Shown: positions 22,997 through 36,036, counted from the stretch's first letter. The stretch is 64,000 nt of DNA from Paramecium sonneborni (GCA_905182985.1 CAJJDN010000003.1:10472-74471), one strand, 5' to 3'. Translations and numbers: made by a program. Notes: generated by a model not told the origin, from the sequence alone.

Positions 22997-25900
22997 TCAA
23001 TTATTGTGATTTTTATAGATTTAATTATGAGGTTGATTCGGCATTATTACGATTTTAGAATTCTAATAAAATATATCAATTTTACTTGGAGCCTAGGCTA
23101 GAGTGACATTCTTTCTTCTTTAATTACCTTCAAGTTTTCTCTTATTTAAATCTTCTAATTTAGTAGAAAAAGAAGAATCAACACTTGAAGTATCACTATT
23201 ATCCAATTCTTCATTTATAAATTATCTTAAAGTATCTGATATTATTCTCATACTTTCAAGTGGAAGTGCAATTTATGAATTAGAATGAGTATTTTTTTCC
23301 TTTTTCTATTTAATTGGTTTAACTATTTGATGATTATTATTTGGGACTAGTTACTAATTATAATTAATAATTCTAACGTAATTCGATTATGGTTTATTGG
23401 AATTTCTTACTTACGAAGTAATTGATCTATTAGAAACTAAACTTCTCTATGATACACTATCCTAGTAATCCTATTACTTATTATATATATTTTACATCCA
23501 AAGCAGAATAAGTGCTACGTTAAACTGATAATTAAGATTAAGAAAAATCACTTTCATTATCCGAAGTTTATTTTTATTCATCTGCATTTGTTATATGAAT
23601 ATTCCATTTTTTTTTCATAGAAGGTACTTCTTGTGATTAATTTATAAATTAATTTGATGTACCTGATACTGAAGTTCTTGAATTTTCTTATTAATTTGTT
23701 AAATTATTATTCTACTATTATTCTAATTAAATATTTTTTTAATTTTATTAAATAGGTTTTGGTTACGATAAGTTTATTTAATTTTAATTTTGATTTATTT
23801 ATTATTATTATCTTTAATTTATATCAGCTTAAGAAGGTGTATAGTTTTACATTTGAGCAGAAGTTTTTCTTGCATCAGGAGATTTTTCTTTTTTATCTTA
23901 TATTTTTTTTTTCATAATGTTTGTAAATTTTTAGGTTTTTGTAAAAGAACTAACTAAATTTCTGGTTTTTTCAAGGATTTATTGTTTTCTTTCTTTTATT
24001 TTATTATATCTTCTTTCAAGTCTAGAATTAATCTTTAATATAAAATTTCTTTACTTTTTCTTATAATTCTAGTTGAGTTTCAAGTTCTTAAATTTCTAGT
24101 GTTGCTTCTTCTACATTTTTTGTTAAATCTTCATTTCTTGATTTCTTGAATAAAATAAAAATGATACCAAAATTATAATTTGATCTTATTTTCTAATATT
24201 TTCATCTTTTTATGCACTATTAACTAATAATAAACTTGTTCTGATTTCTCTTTACATTTAAACAGTTTATTTCATTTTACTAGATGCCTCTCCTAAGCTT
24301 TAAAAAAATTAAGAAATTCGTCTAGATCTTGGACTTTCTTCATTTGAAGATTCTCCTTGAATTGATTTATAATTAGCTGAAACTTTCATCAATTATTCTT
24401 AAATCTATATCAATTGTTCTTCTTCTGTTTTAATTACTTCAACCATTTCATTTTGAAATTCTGTTTAAGTCTCTTTTAATTTCATATTATACATGCTTGA
24501 ATCAGTTTAAGTTATCTAATGGCGATTTTCAGGCAGTAATAAAGCTCTAGATATTGATAATATATATTTACTTATAATTAAATTACGAATTTGATGAATA
24601 TGCTTAAGTAGATTATTCCTTTTACATTTCCATTAAAGAATATAAATCATCTGTATCTGTACTTTAATCTTTTAACATATTTTCAATATCAGACACAATT
24701 GAAGAATCTGTATCACTTTTTAATGCTCTTTAAACTTTTTCTTCAGGTTTTGGCTCATGAAAAAAAGTCTTATGTTTACCTGCTCTAATTATTTTAAATT
24801 ATTCTCTAGGTCTTGATTAAAGAAAAACAGTTTCAGATCTATTCATTGCTTTTTTACGAGGTGAATTTGGAGATTCAATTCTTGATTATATTAATCGGTT
24901 TTGGAATTATAATTAATAATTTTACATATCTTTCTCAGCATCTTCAATATATTATTTGAGATTTTCAACTTCATTAAGTAAATATTTATTATTTGTAGTA
25001 ATATCATTTAATTAAAATCTTAATTCTCTTGACATATTTTATAAATGTTTATTTGTCTTTTTTAAATATTTTCCGTTATCTTTAAGTTTAATTAATCTTT
25101 CAGTTAATTATTATTAATCTTCTTTCAAATTTTTAATAATCAACTAAAAAGTATCAATTTCAACTTAATATAGTTAATGTGTTTTCATAATTTATTTTAG
25201 ATTAGATTTTTCAATTTCTTTTTTTTCATCTAAGACTTATTTGATAACTGAGGAATTAATTTCTACATATTATGCCCAAATCTTTTCTAATAATACACTA
25301 AAATAATGTAAATTAAAGTTAATTACCTTCTTTCTATACAATCAATACTAATTTATCTGATAAGTTCCTTTAAACATAGAGTTAGAACATTTTAAACTTC
25401 TTCATAAAATTCAATTTGTCTTTAATCTCCATATTTGTCAATAATTTATTGGACCATCAAATCAACCCAACTAGCCAATTACTTAATATCATGCCTGTAT
25501 AAGCATAAAAACTCACTTTTATGGAATACCCCTGTGTATTTTATCTCTAGCATTATGTCTTGATAAATTGTCACTTAATCGCCCTAAAGTTAAAGGTGGT
25601 TCTTTAAGTTCGGATGGAATAATAACTTCAACAGTAGCTTTGTAATAATATCAATAAAATACGTTCTCTAGGAGATTTCGGTGAAAGTTATAATTCTTAT
25701 AATCTTGTTGGATATTAATATGGATCAATACTCTTTAATTATCCAAAAAAATCATTACGCTGCTGAGATTTCATTTTATCTATAACTTCTAATTAGTTTT
25801 AACCTAATAAAGGAGATCCGTAAAAGGTCTAAAATTAAAAATTATTTACTCCTTATGAAAGAGCTTTGTGTTTATGAGATTTTCTATATGATATATTTGA

Positions 25901-26008
25901 ATAAGGTTTAGGGCTATTTAAAATATTCATGCTTTAAAGAGAATCTTGCTTTATTCTTTTATTTGAAAGATCGGTACTCTTTCTTTATGTAAGAATTGGC
26001 TTTAGCAT
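22997..26008 (-). CDS. axonemal dynein light-chain-domain protein (AXDND1-like), coiled coil
   Basis: Seven introns (25, 22, 29, 25, 23, 22, 25 nt) leave 947 codons, 946 aa. After a basic N-terminus, the segment around residues 160-300 (CLKELIRQISIDCIERR, then long helices) matches the p28-type axonemal dynein light-chain domain, whose hallmark is ELIRQVTINCAERG. A long coiled coil follows, then a Ser/Gln/Asn-rich tail. True p28 proteins are about 250 aa; the length and tail resemble the larger AXDND1 group. A role in cilia is inferred from the domain only. It shares a 198-bp divergent upstream region with the Nup98-96 gene. Confidence 0.7.
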
Positions 26009-26206
26009 TCTAAACTTCAATTATTCCATCTTTATAAATATTAATGTTTTATAATAAATTAAAATACTAAATTAGTTTAAAAACTTAGAATTTTATAATC
26101 CAATCTTAATAATCTAAACTAAGAATGTGTTTATTTCTAAAAATGTAATAATTATCCACCATAATTTTATTTTTACTTTGAAAAATTTCATTAATTAAAT
26201 AAATAT
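26009..26206. promoter_or_regulatory. divergent upstream region (198 bp)
   Basis: Separates the start codons of the dynein light-chain-domain gene (minus) and the Nup98-96 gene (plus), so it must hold both promoters. No specific element is recognisable in the AT-rich sequence. Confidence 0.5.
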
Positions 26207-29200
26207 ATGGCGATCAATTTATTTTAAAACTCAAACAATAATAGTAATTGGCAATAACAAAAAAAGTATGTGTTAATTGATATTTATTAGTACCAAAGTT
26301 GAAGGTTCCTATAGAGCTTAATTTTAACAAATAAAATTAGACTATATTCCAAATGATTCCTAAAGTTTTGGTCATCAATATTCTACATCTATTATTTTTT
26401 AATAAGAATATAAAGGAATGGTATTTTTAATTAATCAATAAAGTCTCTTATGATGGTGAGATTGGAAGATTATTATCTTATAAGATCATAGTAAATTCAA
26501 CGTTCACATTAATCTATGATTCAAGATGCTTGTAGTCAAGGACTTTTCAATTCAAAATTGATCACTAATGTTAATTCTTAAAGTAAACACCTAACTAAAT
26601 ATTAGCTTTATAACCTCCTTAATTTTAAAATTCTAGAAATTCATGGAAAAATAATAGTTCAACTAATAATTACTAAAGTAATACATTTACTTCAAATAAT
26701 ATCTTTAATCCAAATAACACAAATACTACAAAAAATGTCTTCTAAACATAATCAACAACTGATAATATATTTAATAATCCTATAAATTAGTAATAAAATC
26801 AAGTATTTTAATAATAGTCGAATAGTAGTACAAATATTTTTTAACAACCAAATAATTAAAACAATATTTTTAGCTCTTCTAATAATAACACTAATAATCT
26901 TTTTAAATAATCTACCACTCCAACCAATGTAAATAATAATCTTTTTGCATAAACATCTAGCAATAATATTTTTCCTTAAAATAATTAAGCAAATATATTT
27001 TAATAACCACAACAATAAAGTCTTAATTTATAAAATTAACCATCCTTGGTTCCTTAAAATAATTTATATCCTTAAAATAATATCTTCTCTTAGCCTAATT
27101 TAATCGGATTCAATAATGGATACAATTAATCTTTTATGTATGGATAACCTAATTTATATTCTATGAATTATTCACAACCCCCATTTCATTCATCTATGCT
27201 ACAACCTTAAGGTTAATAATAAATAATATATCCTTAACTTTAATAATTAGAAAAAGTTAAAGATGCAGCTGACATTTTATAAAACTATTCTGATGTGTTG
27301 AAATAAAAATATCAATAATTCTAAGATCTACAAAAAAATGAAGAATAGCATTTTGAATAGCAAGAACTTATTATAGAAGAGCATGAGCGACAGAATTAAT
27401 AAATTAGATAATAAAGAGAAAGAATTTTAAATTAATCAATATCAGTTAGAGCTAATAAAAGTAAATCACCTTCACCATTTTCTAATTCAAGAGCTGGAAA
27501 ATCATCAACTAATTATAATAAAATCAATTCTAGTTTACAAAGATCCCATATTGTTGAATATAATAATAGTTAGATTTCAAATTATGATAAATAAGATAAT
27601 AGTTTTCATATTATTGTAAATTTTTTAGAAAGCGATAAATAATATCCAACAATTATATAATCATTCAAATCAAAAAGTAAAATTGAACATGTTAAATTCT
27701 TTATAGAAAATATACTATCTGAATAAAATATTTTTGGAAAATAAAGATATTTATACTTTTAGATGGTAAGAATCAAAACTAAATAAGATTTTGTTCTTGA
27801 TGATACAGTATATATAGAGAAATGCCCAAGATTTATCATATTCGAGTATTTTAGCACAATTAAACCAAAACTAACAAAACCAGGGTATAAATGTAATGTA
27901 AATTTTGATCAAAAAACTGAATAAGAATTATCTAATATTGAAGATTTTTGTATTTCAAATCAATTTGGATAAGTTCGATGGTTAAATCCATGTAATTTGC
28001 TTTATTTAGACCTTGATAGGATTGTTGATTTAACTTAAGAATGCATTAATCTATATGATTCTGAGATTATTCATGATTATCTTAAACCAAATATTGGAAA
28101 TAAATTAAATAAAGAATGTGAAATTACATTTAACTTACCTGTTAATCTAAAAATACATGATAATGATAAATTTGAATAAAGTCTAAGATTTTAAGCAGAT
28201 GGAAAAAATATTGAATTTATCAAATTCGATAGTACAAATCGATCTTATACATTTAAAGTTTAACATTTTTCAGGATATTAATTTAATTCAGATTACTATT
28301 CTTCAGATGATTCAACTCATTTGAATCAGATAGCTATCCAAACTAATGCAAGTGTTATTTTGGGTTAGTTAGATGAAGAAAGATATTCTTCATCATCAGA
28401 TGATAATTGTAATGGAGATTAATTAGAGGAATTAAAATAATTTAATATTAGATATAAAACACTAACAGATACTTTAAGAAATTTAAATATATAAATGAAA
28501 AATGAATAAATTATTAAATTTAATTTGAAAAGTAATTTATAAGTACCCTTAAATCATCAACAATATGATTATTAATTGTAAAATTCAAGTATTCTTAAAA
28601 TTTTATTTCTTCGACCTTTAAATATCCCTTATTAATCATAAAAAATGAAACTTTCTACTTAAATGATTTAAATGTTTTAGATTTTTGAGGATAAAACTTT
28701 TTAATTTTCATTAAAAGTATTAAATGCTCTTTTTGGAGATACATCAATTAATCTTGGAAAATATGCCAAATAATTAAAAAATAGTATTTTTAATTTGGCA
28801 GATCTACAATCAATACCTTAACATAAATAAGATAGAGGTTTATTTTTAAGTTTAATATTTGAAAAATAAAAAAAAAGGTAAAATAATGATTTTAGGGAGG
28901 TCGTTTCTTAAGAAAAGAACTTAAATCCCATATAAAAAATATTATTAACTATAAATTCTAAATCTCAAAAAAAAATAGATTTACTTAATGGTGATGTAAT
29001 AGATGAATTTATTAATTGGAGAATCAACTTTCAATAACCTAAACCTCTTTATTAGAAGGAATGGTGGTTAAGCCTTTATGAACATTTTAAAGGAATGTCA
29101 ATCAAGACTATAGATCAAGCTGCCCTTTACTATTACTTAATAATGAAAACGAAATAACCTAATGAATCATATGATATTTTATTAAATTATATTTAATAAA

Positions 29201-29823
29201 GCTAAGACTCCCTTGTTTATTTACTTTTTATAATAATAATTAGAAAAAATACAATAAATATTTAAAAAATAAAAATTTTAGCTAGATCTTTATTATCTAA
29301 ATTAGTTAATAATAGAATAAACTTCGAAATAATCAACCAATTTATAGTTATATTAAAACAGAAGATATTTGAGAAGGAAGAAATTTCAAGATTGATAAAT
29401 CAAATAAATAAATATCCAAATTATTTAGAATTTGCTTATGATGAAGAAGAGATATAAAAATACATAACTAATTAAGATTATAAAAATGCATACATTTAAA
29501 TAATAAGGTAATAAAAGATTTCAGAATATAAGTAAATAATAAATGATTATGTTCTCCCATGTCTTGTTATAGACAATTAAAGATATTATGAAAATTAATA
29601 GGAAAATGATGTAACAACATAATTAATAAATCATATATTAGATAATTGCTCATACAGTTCTGATATAATAACATTAGCTTAGGTAATTATATAAAAAATT
29701 ATAATTTAGATATATATGGGAAGATTAGAATTTGATAATAATCTAGTTGACAATTTAATTGTTTTTAACGAATATTAATATTTTATGAAACAAAAAGTTT
29801 TGTAATAATATGTTGATTTTTGA
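26207..29823 (+). CDS. Nup98-Nup96 nucleoporin precursor, NIF-repeat (micronuclear) type
   Basis: Introns at 26276-26300, 26421-26443 and 26583-26605 leave 1,182 codons, 1,181 aa. Parts in order: a GLEBS-like Rae1-binding motif at about residues 60-80 (SLMMVRLEDYYLIRS; vertebrate Nup98 has SLEELRLEDYQ); an Asn/Gln-rich region at about 135-245 with NNIF, TNIF, NLF and NNIF repeats and no GLFG; a coiled coil; the autoproteolytic domain (NPCNLLYLDLDRIVDLT, then FKVQHFSGYQF); and a helical C-terminal half consistent with Nup96. The self-cleavage site would be after Phe664 in HF/S, as in KVSHF/S of Nup98. In Tetrahymena, micronuclear Nup98 paralogues carry NIFN repeats and macronuclear ones GLFG (established work). 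By analogy this is probably a micronuclear pore protein. Its 3' end faces the AGC kinase across 45 bp. Confidence 0.85.
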
Positions 29824-29868
29824 ATTAAATTCCTTACATTAAAATGTAAATTAATATTATAATTATAA

Positions 29869-32211
29869 TCATTATTTTATTTGTTTATTCATTTTAAGCT
29901 TATCTACACTATTTAATGGATCCATATATTATCTTATTGATCCACTATTTAAACTATTTTGCATTTGAACTCTTCTTTACATTTCTTCTAATTTTTATTT
30001 GTATGCAATTCCTTTTTCTAATTAATCATTAATAGCAGAATTTCCTCTTCTTCCTTAGGAACTATTAGAATTATAATTTCTATCACTTGTATTGAAATCT
30101 TGCGATTATGTAGTAGGTCTACTTGGAATTCTTAGTCTTTTTAATCTAAAATAATTATATTCAATAATTACTTCAAAGTTTCACTAATAAAATAAAAATT
30201 TTCAAACATAGATGTAAATTTGTTTTCATCATCACTTTATAATGATTTTTATAATTCTAACTTAAAAGATACCTCTCCTTTCTTGAATTCACTAGGATCA
30301 AAATTAAATGATGTTAAATTAGGTTTGAAAGGTGGATCAATTTTTCTTCTGATAACATCTCTTAAATCAATAGATGCAAATAGTGGATGTTATAATATAG
30401 CATCAGCATCTCCTCTAATACCTAATCTTTACTCAGGATTTTTTGTCAATAATCTTCTAATTAAATCTCTTGCTTCAGGACTTCCAATATTAGGAGGAAA
30501 TGATAGAGGATCACTTAAAATACTTTTAAAAATTTAATTTGTATCTCTTGAATAATAAGGAGGTAATCCTGTAATGAGTTCATAAAACAATGCACCTAAA
30601 CAATAATAATCAACAGCATAAGTATGTCCTTATTATTATAACATTTCAGGTGCCATATATTCTGGTGATCCACAAAAAGAATACGCTTCATCATCAGATG
30701 CCATGTTTGGTCTTGCTAATCCAAAATCAGCTAACTTTAAATGTCCTTCACTATCTATTAAAATATTTTCTGGTTTTAAATCTCTATATAATATATTTTA
30801 ACAATGTAAAAATCCTATTGCAATACAAACTTCAATAAAATATAGTTTAGCTTATTCTTCTGTCATTCTTTTTACCTTTCTTAATTGATTAAATAATTCT
30901 CCACCAGGACAATACTCCATTCCAAAACACACCCAATTTTTAGATTCAAATGCACATTCCAATTAACAAATAAACTATTTTGATAAATGTTAATCACTTA
31001 AATTTAATTACACCATTACATCTCTTTCATTTTAAACAATTGTTTATTTTTAATTCTCTATTATGAATTATTTTGATATTAATTTTAATGCAAGAAATCT
31101 ACCATTACTTTTTGATCTAACTAAATAAACTCTAGAAAAACCTCCCATTCCTATACATTATAAAAACTAAAAAGATTTTAAACTTAATTTATTTGAATCG
31201 TTATTGCAATGTAATGGTTATAATTTAATAGTTTTTCGATTCAAAAATTGTAAATCTTTTCCAACTAAACTTAAATAATGATCTAGAGCTATATTTTAAT
31301 CAATTGTTTAAAAGCCAATAATATTTTTATCTTGAAATAATACATTTAATAATTACTGTCAATGCATTGAGTCATTAAAAAATTTACCAAATTATCTGTT
31401 GTTCCATAAGCACAATCAAATCTTAACTCAGTCATCTTATTATTTGAATCATACAAATGTATTACAATATAAGATCCTGAAGATAAAGGCCTTTCAGTTA
31501 TAAATCCAGAAATTTAATTTACTTCCTTGGCTTAATCATTACTTTTAGCTCTAGTTTATCCATTAGATAGGGTTTTTTAATATTGTTACAGTAATTATTT
31601 AAAGTTAAAGTCCACAGATGAAGTTACTGGACTTTTGGCTCTATTATGATCATCTTTTGGTTATTAAATTTTATTCAACAAATTCATAATATTTTAAGAT
31701 GATGTACTCTTATGATTTTAAGATGGTTCAGTTGATAATTTAGGATTCTTGCTTTACTGTTCTGTGGATTTAGGTTTTGATGGTTTAACACTATGTCTCT
31801 CTTCAAAGGTATTTTTCCTTTATTCATCTTTTTACTATAATTCTTTAGAGTTCTAAGTTTTTGAGTTTAACTTTGAAGCATTTGATAAGTAGTTTTAATA
31901 ATAACTAGACACATAATTGTTATTAACAGCATTATTAAACTTTGTTATTGGTAGTTATTTTTTTTAAGGTTAATTTTAATCATTTTATTTAACCTTGTCC
32001 TCTCTTTGTGTGAGACTTCCACTTTTAACGACATTTAAAGTTACATGATTTTTTAGTTAAATGTTAATTGATGGAACAACAACCTTTGTTGGAAATTGCT
32101 TCTATAAATTTATTTTATTACTTATGGTTATATAAATCCTTATCCTAAATACAATTATTTTTAACTAGTGTAAGGAGATCCATTTAGAAATGGTTTCTAG
32201 TTTTAAGACAT
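29869..32211 (-). CDS. AGC-type serine/threonine protein kinase with long N-terminal extension
   Basis: Introns of 20, 26 and 26 nt leave 757 codons, 756 aa. The kinase domain spans roughly residues 335-640: [11 protein letters not shown] (glycine loop), LALKLI (catalytic Lys), [31 protein letters not shown] and [12 protein letters not shown]-terminal tail with [13 protein letters not shown] follows, as in AGC kinases. The activation loop ends in Ser (CGSPEY) where Thr is common. The first 330 residues are Ser/Lys/Gln/Asn-rich with no known domain, except a possible beta-grasp-like stretch just before the kinase (SYIVIHLYD). The substrate is unknown. All catalytic residues I can check are present. 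Confidence 0.85.
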
Positions 32212-32447
32212 AATTTGAAATTAATATAAAATTCCCAATAATTCAAATATTATAATGGAAAAGTTTATCCAGCCTACTCTATTTAGGCTGATTTGCTGAA
32301 ATAATTGAAATCAAAATTCACGAAATTAACCAGATAGAATTTCTTTGGAATAAAGAGATTACAGAAGCATTTAAAGAGGGAAATGAATATAAAAATAGAA
32401 ATTTTACAAAAAGAAATTGAATCTCAATTAAATATTATAATTTATAA
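32212..32447. promoter_or_regulatory. divergent upstream region with a short unexplained open frame
   Basis: Lies between the AGC kinase start (minus) and ATG 32448 (plus). From about 32290 to 32420 a plus-strand frame reads like protein (IEIKIHEINQIEFLWNKEI) and then meets TGA. It has no usable ATG or splice donor linking it to a neighbour, so I leave it unassigned. Confidence 0.35.
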
Positions 32448-33140
32448 ATGGAAACCAACTCCTAGAATAAAATGCTCTCATTTTATAAATAAATCAAGTC
32501 TAAAAACTTTTTTTAATTATATGGAAGTGAATAGAAAGATAACTAATAAGATTTATATTTGAAATTATTCGATGAAAATCTGTAAAATTTAATTGTATTA
32601 TATTTGGATTTCTCAATTATAGGCAGATTGTAATTAAAAATATTTAGCATATTTTATTTATTAATGGAAATCTTTTGAGTTTAGAGAATTTTTAATGAAA
32701 AACATGATGGTGTTTGGATATAGTTTGTTATTTTGTAATTATTTTTACATCAAAATTCTACTCAAATTGTAACCTTACTCTCCTACTAATCTTTTAATCC
32801 TTGTGAATAGTTCTCAATTTTCTGAATGAAAATTAGTCACTCATTTTTAGAACACTTAAAAAAGTATAATTATGAATGATTGTAAAAATAAACATAATTA
32901 TTGACTAAAAATTAACTTTGAACATCTCCTTTATTTTAGAGGTAAAACTATATATGTATGCTCTCAGTAAAACTTTATTAAGAATTATAAGAAATATAAT
33001 TAAAGAGAGAAATAAATTTGAAAAAAAAATGAATAGAAAAATCAAAATTTAAGGATCTTTAAACAATTAGAAGTAGAAAAATCAATTTGAATCAAATGGG
33101 GGCCTAATACAATAAATTTTTTGAATGGATGAATATATTC
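32448..33140 (+). pseudogene. possible F-box-like gene, broken or with unresolved introns
   Basis: ATG 32448 opens a frame starting METNSQNK. It contains LYLKLFDENLQNLIVLYLDF, reminiscent of an F-box (L-P-x-E-L...I...L). In the same frame a TGA at about 32683-32685 interrupts it. Beyond that, coding-like sequence continues (FNEKHDGVWIQFV), then more TGAs. I found no intron set with GT/AG ends that repairs the frame. It is either a decayed gene or one carrying sequence errors. The F-box identity is tentative, and the end coordinate is where coding character fades. Confidence 0.4.
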
Positions 33141-33195
33141 TTTTTTGAAATAATCTTTATAATAAAATTGATATTTAATTAAATAACGATTATTA

Positions 33196-34649
33196 ATGGA
33201 TTTGGATAGAAAGCATATATTGTTAAATGAATTTCGAAAGTTAAATATAGACTTTGATTAGTAAATATCGGAGAATGTGATATTTAAATTTCTTGATGAA
33301 AAATCACATGGTACTTTTGATAACTCTATCGCTTTATAATTACACTAACAAGTAATATAAACTTATCAAAAACTTACAATAAATAATTTTATTAATGTAT
33401 ATTTATAAGCAGAAAGCATTCTCAGCAACAAGATTATTAAAGCTAGAATGGAAATTTAAAATTTAACAATCACAAAATAATAATCTTCATAAGCATTGCT
33501 TAATATTACAAAATAGGAATAATTAAATAAGTATGGAATCATGGAAGATAGTATTTTAATGATAAATCATGTTCATGCAGTTATTAATAAACTTAGTTTA
33601 TCAATGAAGGTGTTTATTTTAATGTCAAGTACTACAACAAGTTTTTAGACACCATCTCAAAATGAATTAGAATGGAATAATTCCTATGAATTGTAATATA
33701 TTAATAATATTTCAGTCCTATTGAAAATGGATCTGAAATCATAAATGTGTTTGTGAAAGCCTATTAAGGAAATTAAACAATTGATATTGGTTAGGCTACT
33801 TATGCAGTTTAATAATTTAATAGTCAAGCCTAAACAAATGTGGAAGCTAAATTATAATGTGTAAAACCTTATTCTGGAGTGGTTATTTTATCAGGCTTAT
33901 GGGTTTTTTCAAAAGTAAACTATTTCTTTATTAGAAGACTAAATATTTTACTGATTTTATATCTCAGTTAGATACATAAATTTAATAATTAAAAGATGAT
34001 TTAGCAGATTTTGAAAATGATTTATAAACCCTTTAAGCAATATTCACAAATACTATAATTTCAAACTCTGATGCAAATGTATATTAATTTAGTCCAGAGA
34101 AACAAATAGATAATATCGGTAATATTGAATAGAAAACATTAAATAAATATCTAGTTGCTATAATGGCTTTATTAATTACATTATCATCGCTAAATAGATG
34201 TTGTTATTTAGATGTAAATACATATTATATATAGATTTTAATAATACTAGTATATTCTATAAATTTGAAAAATCAGACTTTAGATGCCAAATTGTTAAAG
34301 TAAATCTCAGTTGCAACATTCGTTTCTTTTGTTTTAGATATTGTTTGGGTTGTAATATACATTGTGGTATATAAAAGCTTATATAAAAGGCTAATTACAG
34401 CCTCTTTGGTCTGAAATAGACACGCCTGATATGGGAATATAAAAAATAATAGTTGTGACCGGAGTCCTGTTATTCATAACAAAATTACCTTTTTCATTTC
34501 TCTGTGCTTATTTATCAAAATAAGCGTAAGAAATAATTCCTGAATTTTAAGTTAAAGCAGATGAGAATAACCTATCTGGATTACAGCCATTAGAATATTA
34601 AAATATAAGTAGAAATGAAAGTCTATCCTCCTATTAACAATACAAATGA
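33196..34649 (+). CDS. C2-domain membrane protein with C-terminal transmembrane segments
   Basis: Introns of 23, 20 and 34 nt leave 459 codons, 458 aa. An N-terminal helical region (MDLDRKHILLNEFRKL) is followed by a C2-like beta domain (WNNSYEFPIENGSEIINVFV, residues about 160-220). A short coiled coil comes next, then three or four hydrophobic helices: YLVAIMALLITLSSL, YYIQILIILVYSI, FVSFVLDIVWVVIYI, IIVVTGVLLFITK. The tail is cytosolic-like. The family is unnamed here; binding of lipid or calcium through C2 is inferred. The 3' end meets the EBP2 3' end 24 bp away. Confidence 0.75.
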
Positions 34650-34673
34650 AATATTATTAAATAAAAATCACAA

Positions 34674-35964
34674 TCATTTATTTCCTTTTGTTTTAAAAGA
34701 TTATCCTCTTCCAAATGATTTGTTATTTTTTTTAAATGATTAATTTCCTCTTTTATTAAAATTTCCTCCAAATGATTTTCCTCCTCCTTGTTATTTTCCA
34801 CTAAATGATTTACCTCCTTTTCCACTAAATGATTTATTTCCACCTTATTTATTTCCACTAAATGTTTTACCTCCTTAATATTTTCCTCCAAAAGACTTAC
34901 CACCACTTTATCTTTTTCCTCCAAATGATTTTCCATCTCCTTATTTTCCTCTAAAAGGTTTTCTTTCAAATTAATTTCCACCTTATTATTTTCCTCCTCC
35001 ATATTGTTTTCCTCCATTTCCTCCAAATTATTTTCTTTCATAATTATTATTATCACCACCAAATTATTTATTATTTCTTTAATTCCCTTAAACAGAATAA
35101 CTTCTACTTCTTTATGGTTTTCCTTCAAACCTATTATTATTATTTTAAAATCTATTTGCATCAGAACTTTATGATCTTTATCCAAATTTATTATTTGATC
35201 CTTTCTAAAATGAATTCTATTCTGTTCTCATTTTTCCAGTCTTTTTAAATTTACCGAATTTAGAATCATTCTTTTATTTAAACATTCCACCTTTTTTTAT
35301 TCCATCTTATTGTTAATTTTTATCTTTCTTAAATTTCTTTGGTTTTAAATTATTCTATTTTATAATTTCATCTAAATCTCTAGCTTTTTCACTTCCTTTT
35401 TCTTTAATTTCTTTTTTCCATTATTCTATAGCCACCTTATTTTTTCTTTTTTCTTTATGTTCTTCTCTCATTTTTTTAATTTTCATTTATTTATTTAATT
35501 TTTTACTATGCTTTTTCATTTTTTCTTCTTCCTTTTTATTTTTTTCATCTCTCTTTTTTTCTATTTTTAATTTAATTTTATCCATTTATTTAGGACTTTT
35601 AAACATTTCAACTTCAAAATCATCTGGTCTTTAAACAGGAATCTAAAATAATTTAATAATTATTTCTTACTCCTTCTTATGTTAAATATGCTATAGATCT
35701 TTAGACATTAGCAAATGTAATTTAATATATTTATACTTCTCTTTAAGCTTCTTCATTACCTAAAGTTTAATCAATTAAAATTTTATCATCTGATGTTGCA
35801 GTCATATGTTCATTCCATGGGACTTTTTTCATTAATTTTTTCTTTTATGACTCTTCTGCATTTTAAACTGGAACATATGTTTAAAAAAATTCTTCTCTAA
35901 TCTCTTTTGCTTTCTTTTTCAATATTTCTTATTTCTCTTATTCTGTAAATAATTGCTTTACCAT
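34674..35964 (-). CDS. EBP2: ribosome biogenesis protein EBP2 homologue with Gly/Lys/Ser/Phe repeat tail
   Basis: EBP2 is a nucleolar factor of 60S subunit assembly. One intron (28 nt) leaves 421 codons, 420 aa. The conserved core is recognisable: RPDDFEVEMFKSPKQMDKI (family: RPDDYFAEMxKSDxHM) followed by a long basic helix and a second Lys-rich segment. Unlike other EBP2 proteins I know, the last 150 or so residues are repeats of GGKSFGGK, GGKTFSGN and similar, with scattered Arg. Repetitive Gly/aromatic/basic tails are common in nucleolar proteins and may help condensation (inference). Confidence 0.85.
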
Positions 35965-36036
35965 AAATAATTAATTATTTAATATTTTTATATATATGTC
36001 CTATATTTCTTCAAACTTCTGATTAAGTTATGTAGC

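Noticed and set aside
34634..35185. Minus-strand frame rich in Glu, Asn and Leu with a repeated NHLEE pattern
   Set aside because: Same strand as the EBP2 gene but a different frame; it is the repeat-coding tail read out of frame.
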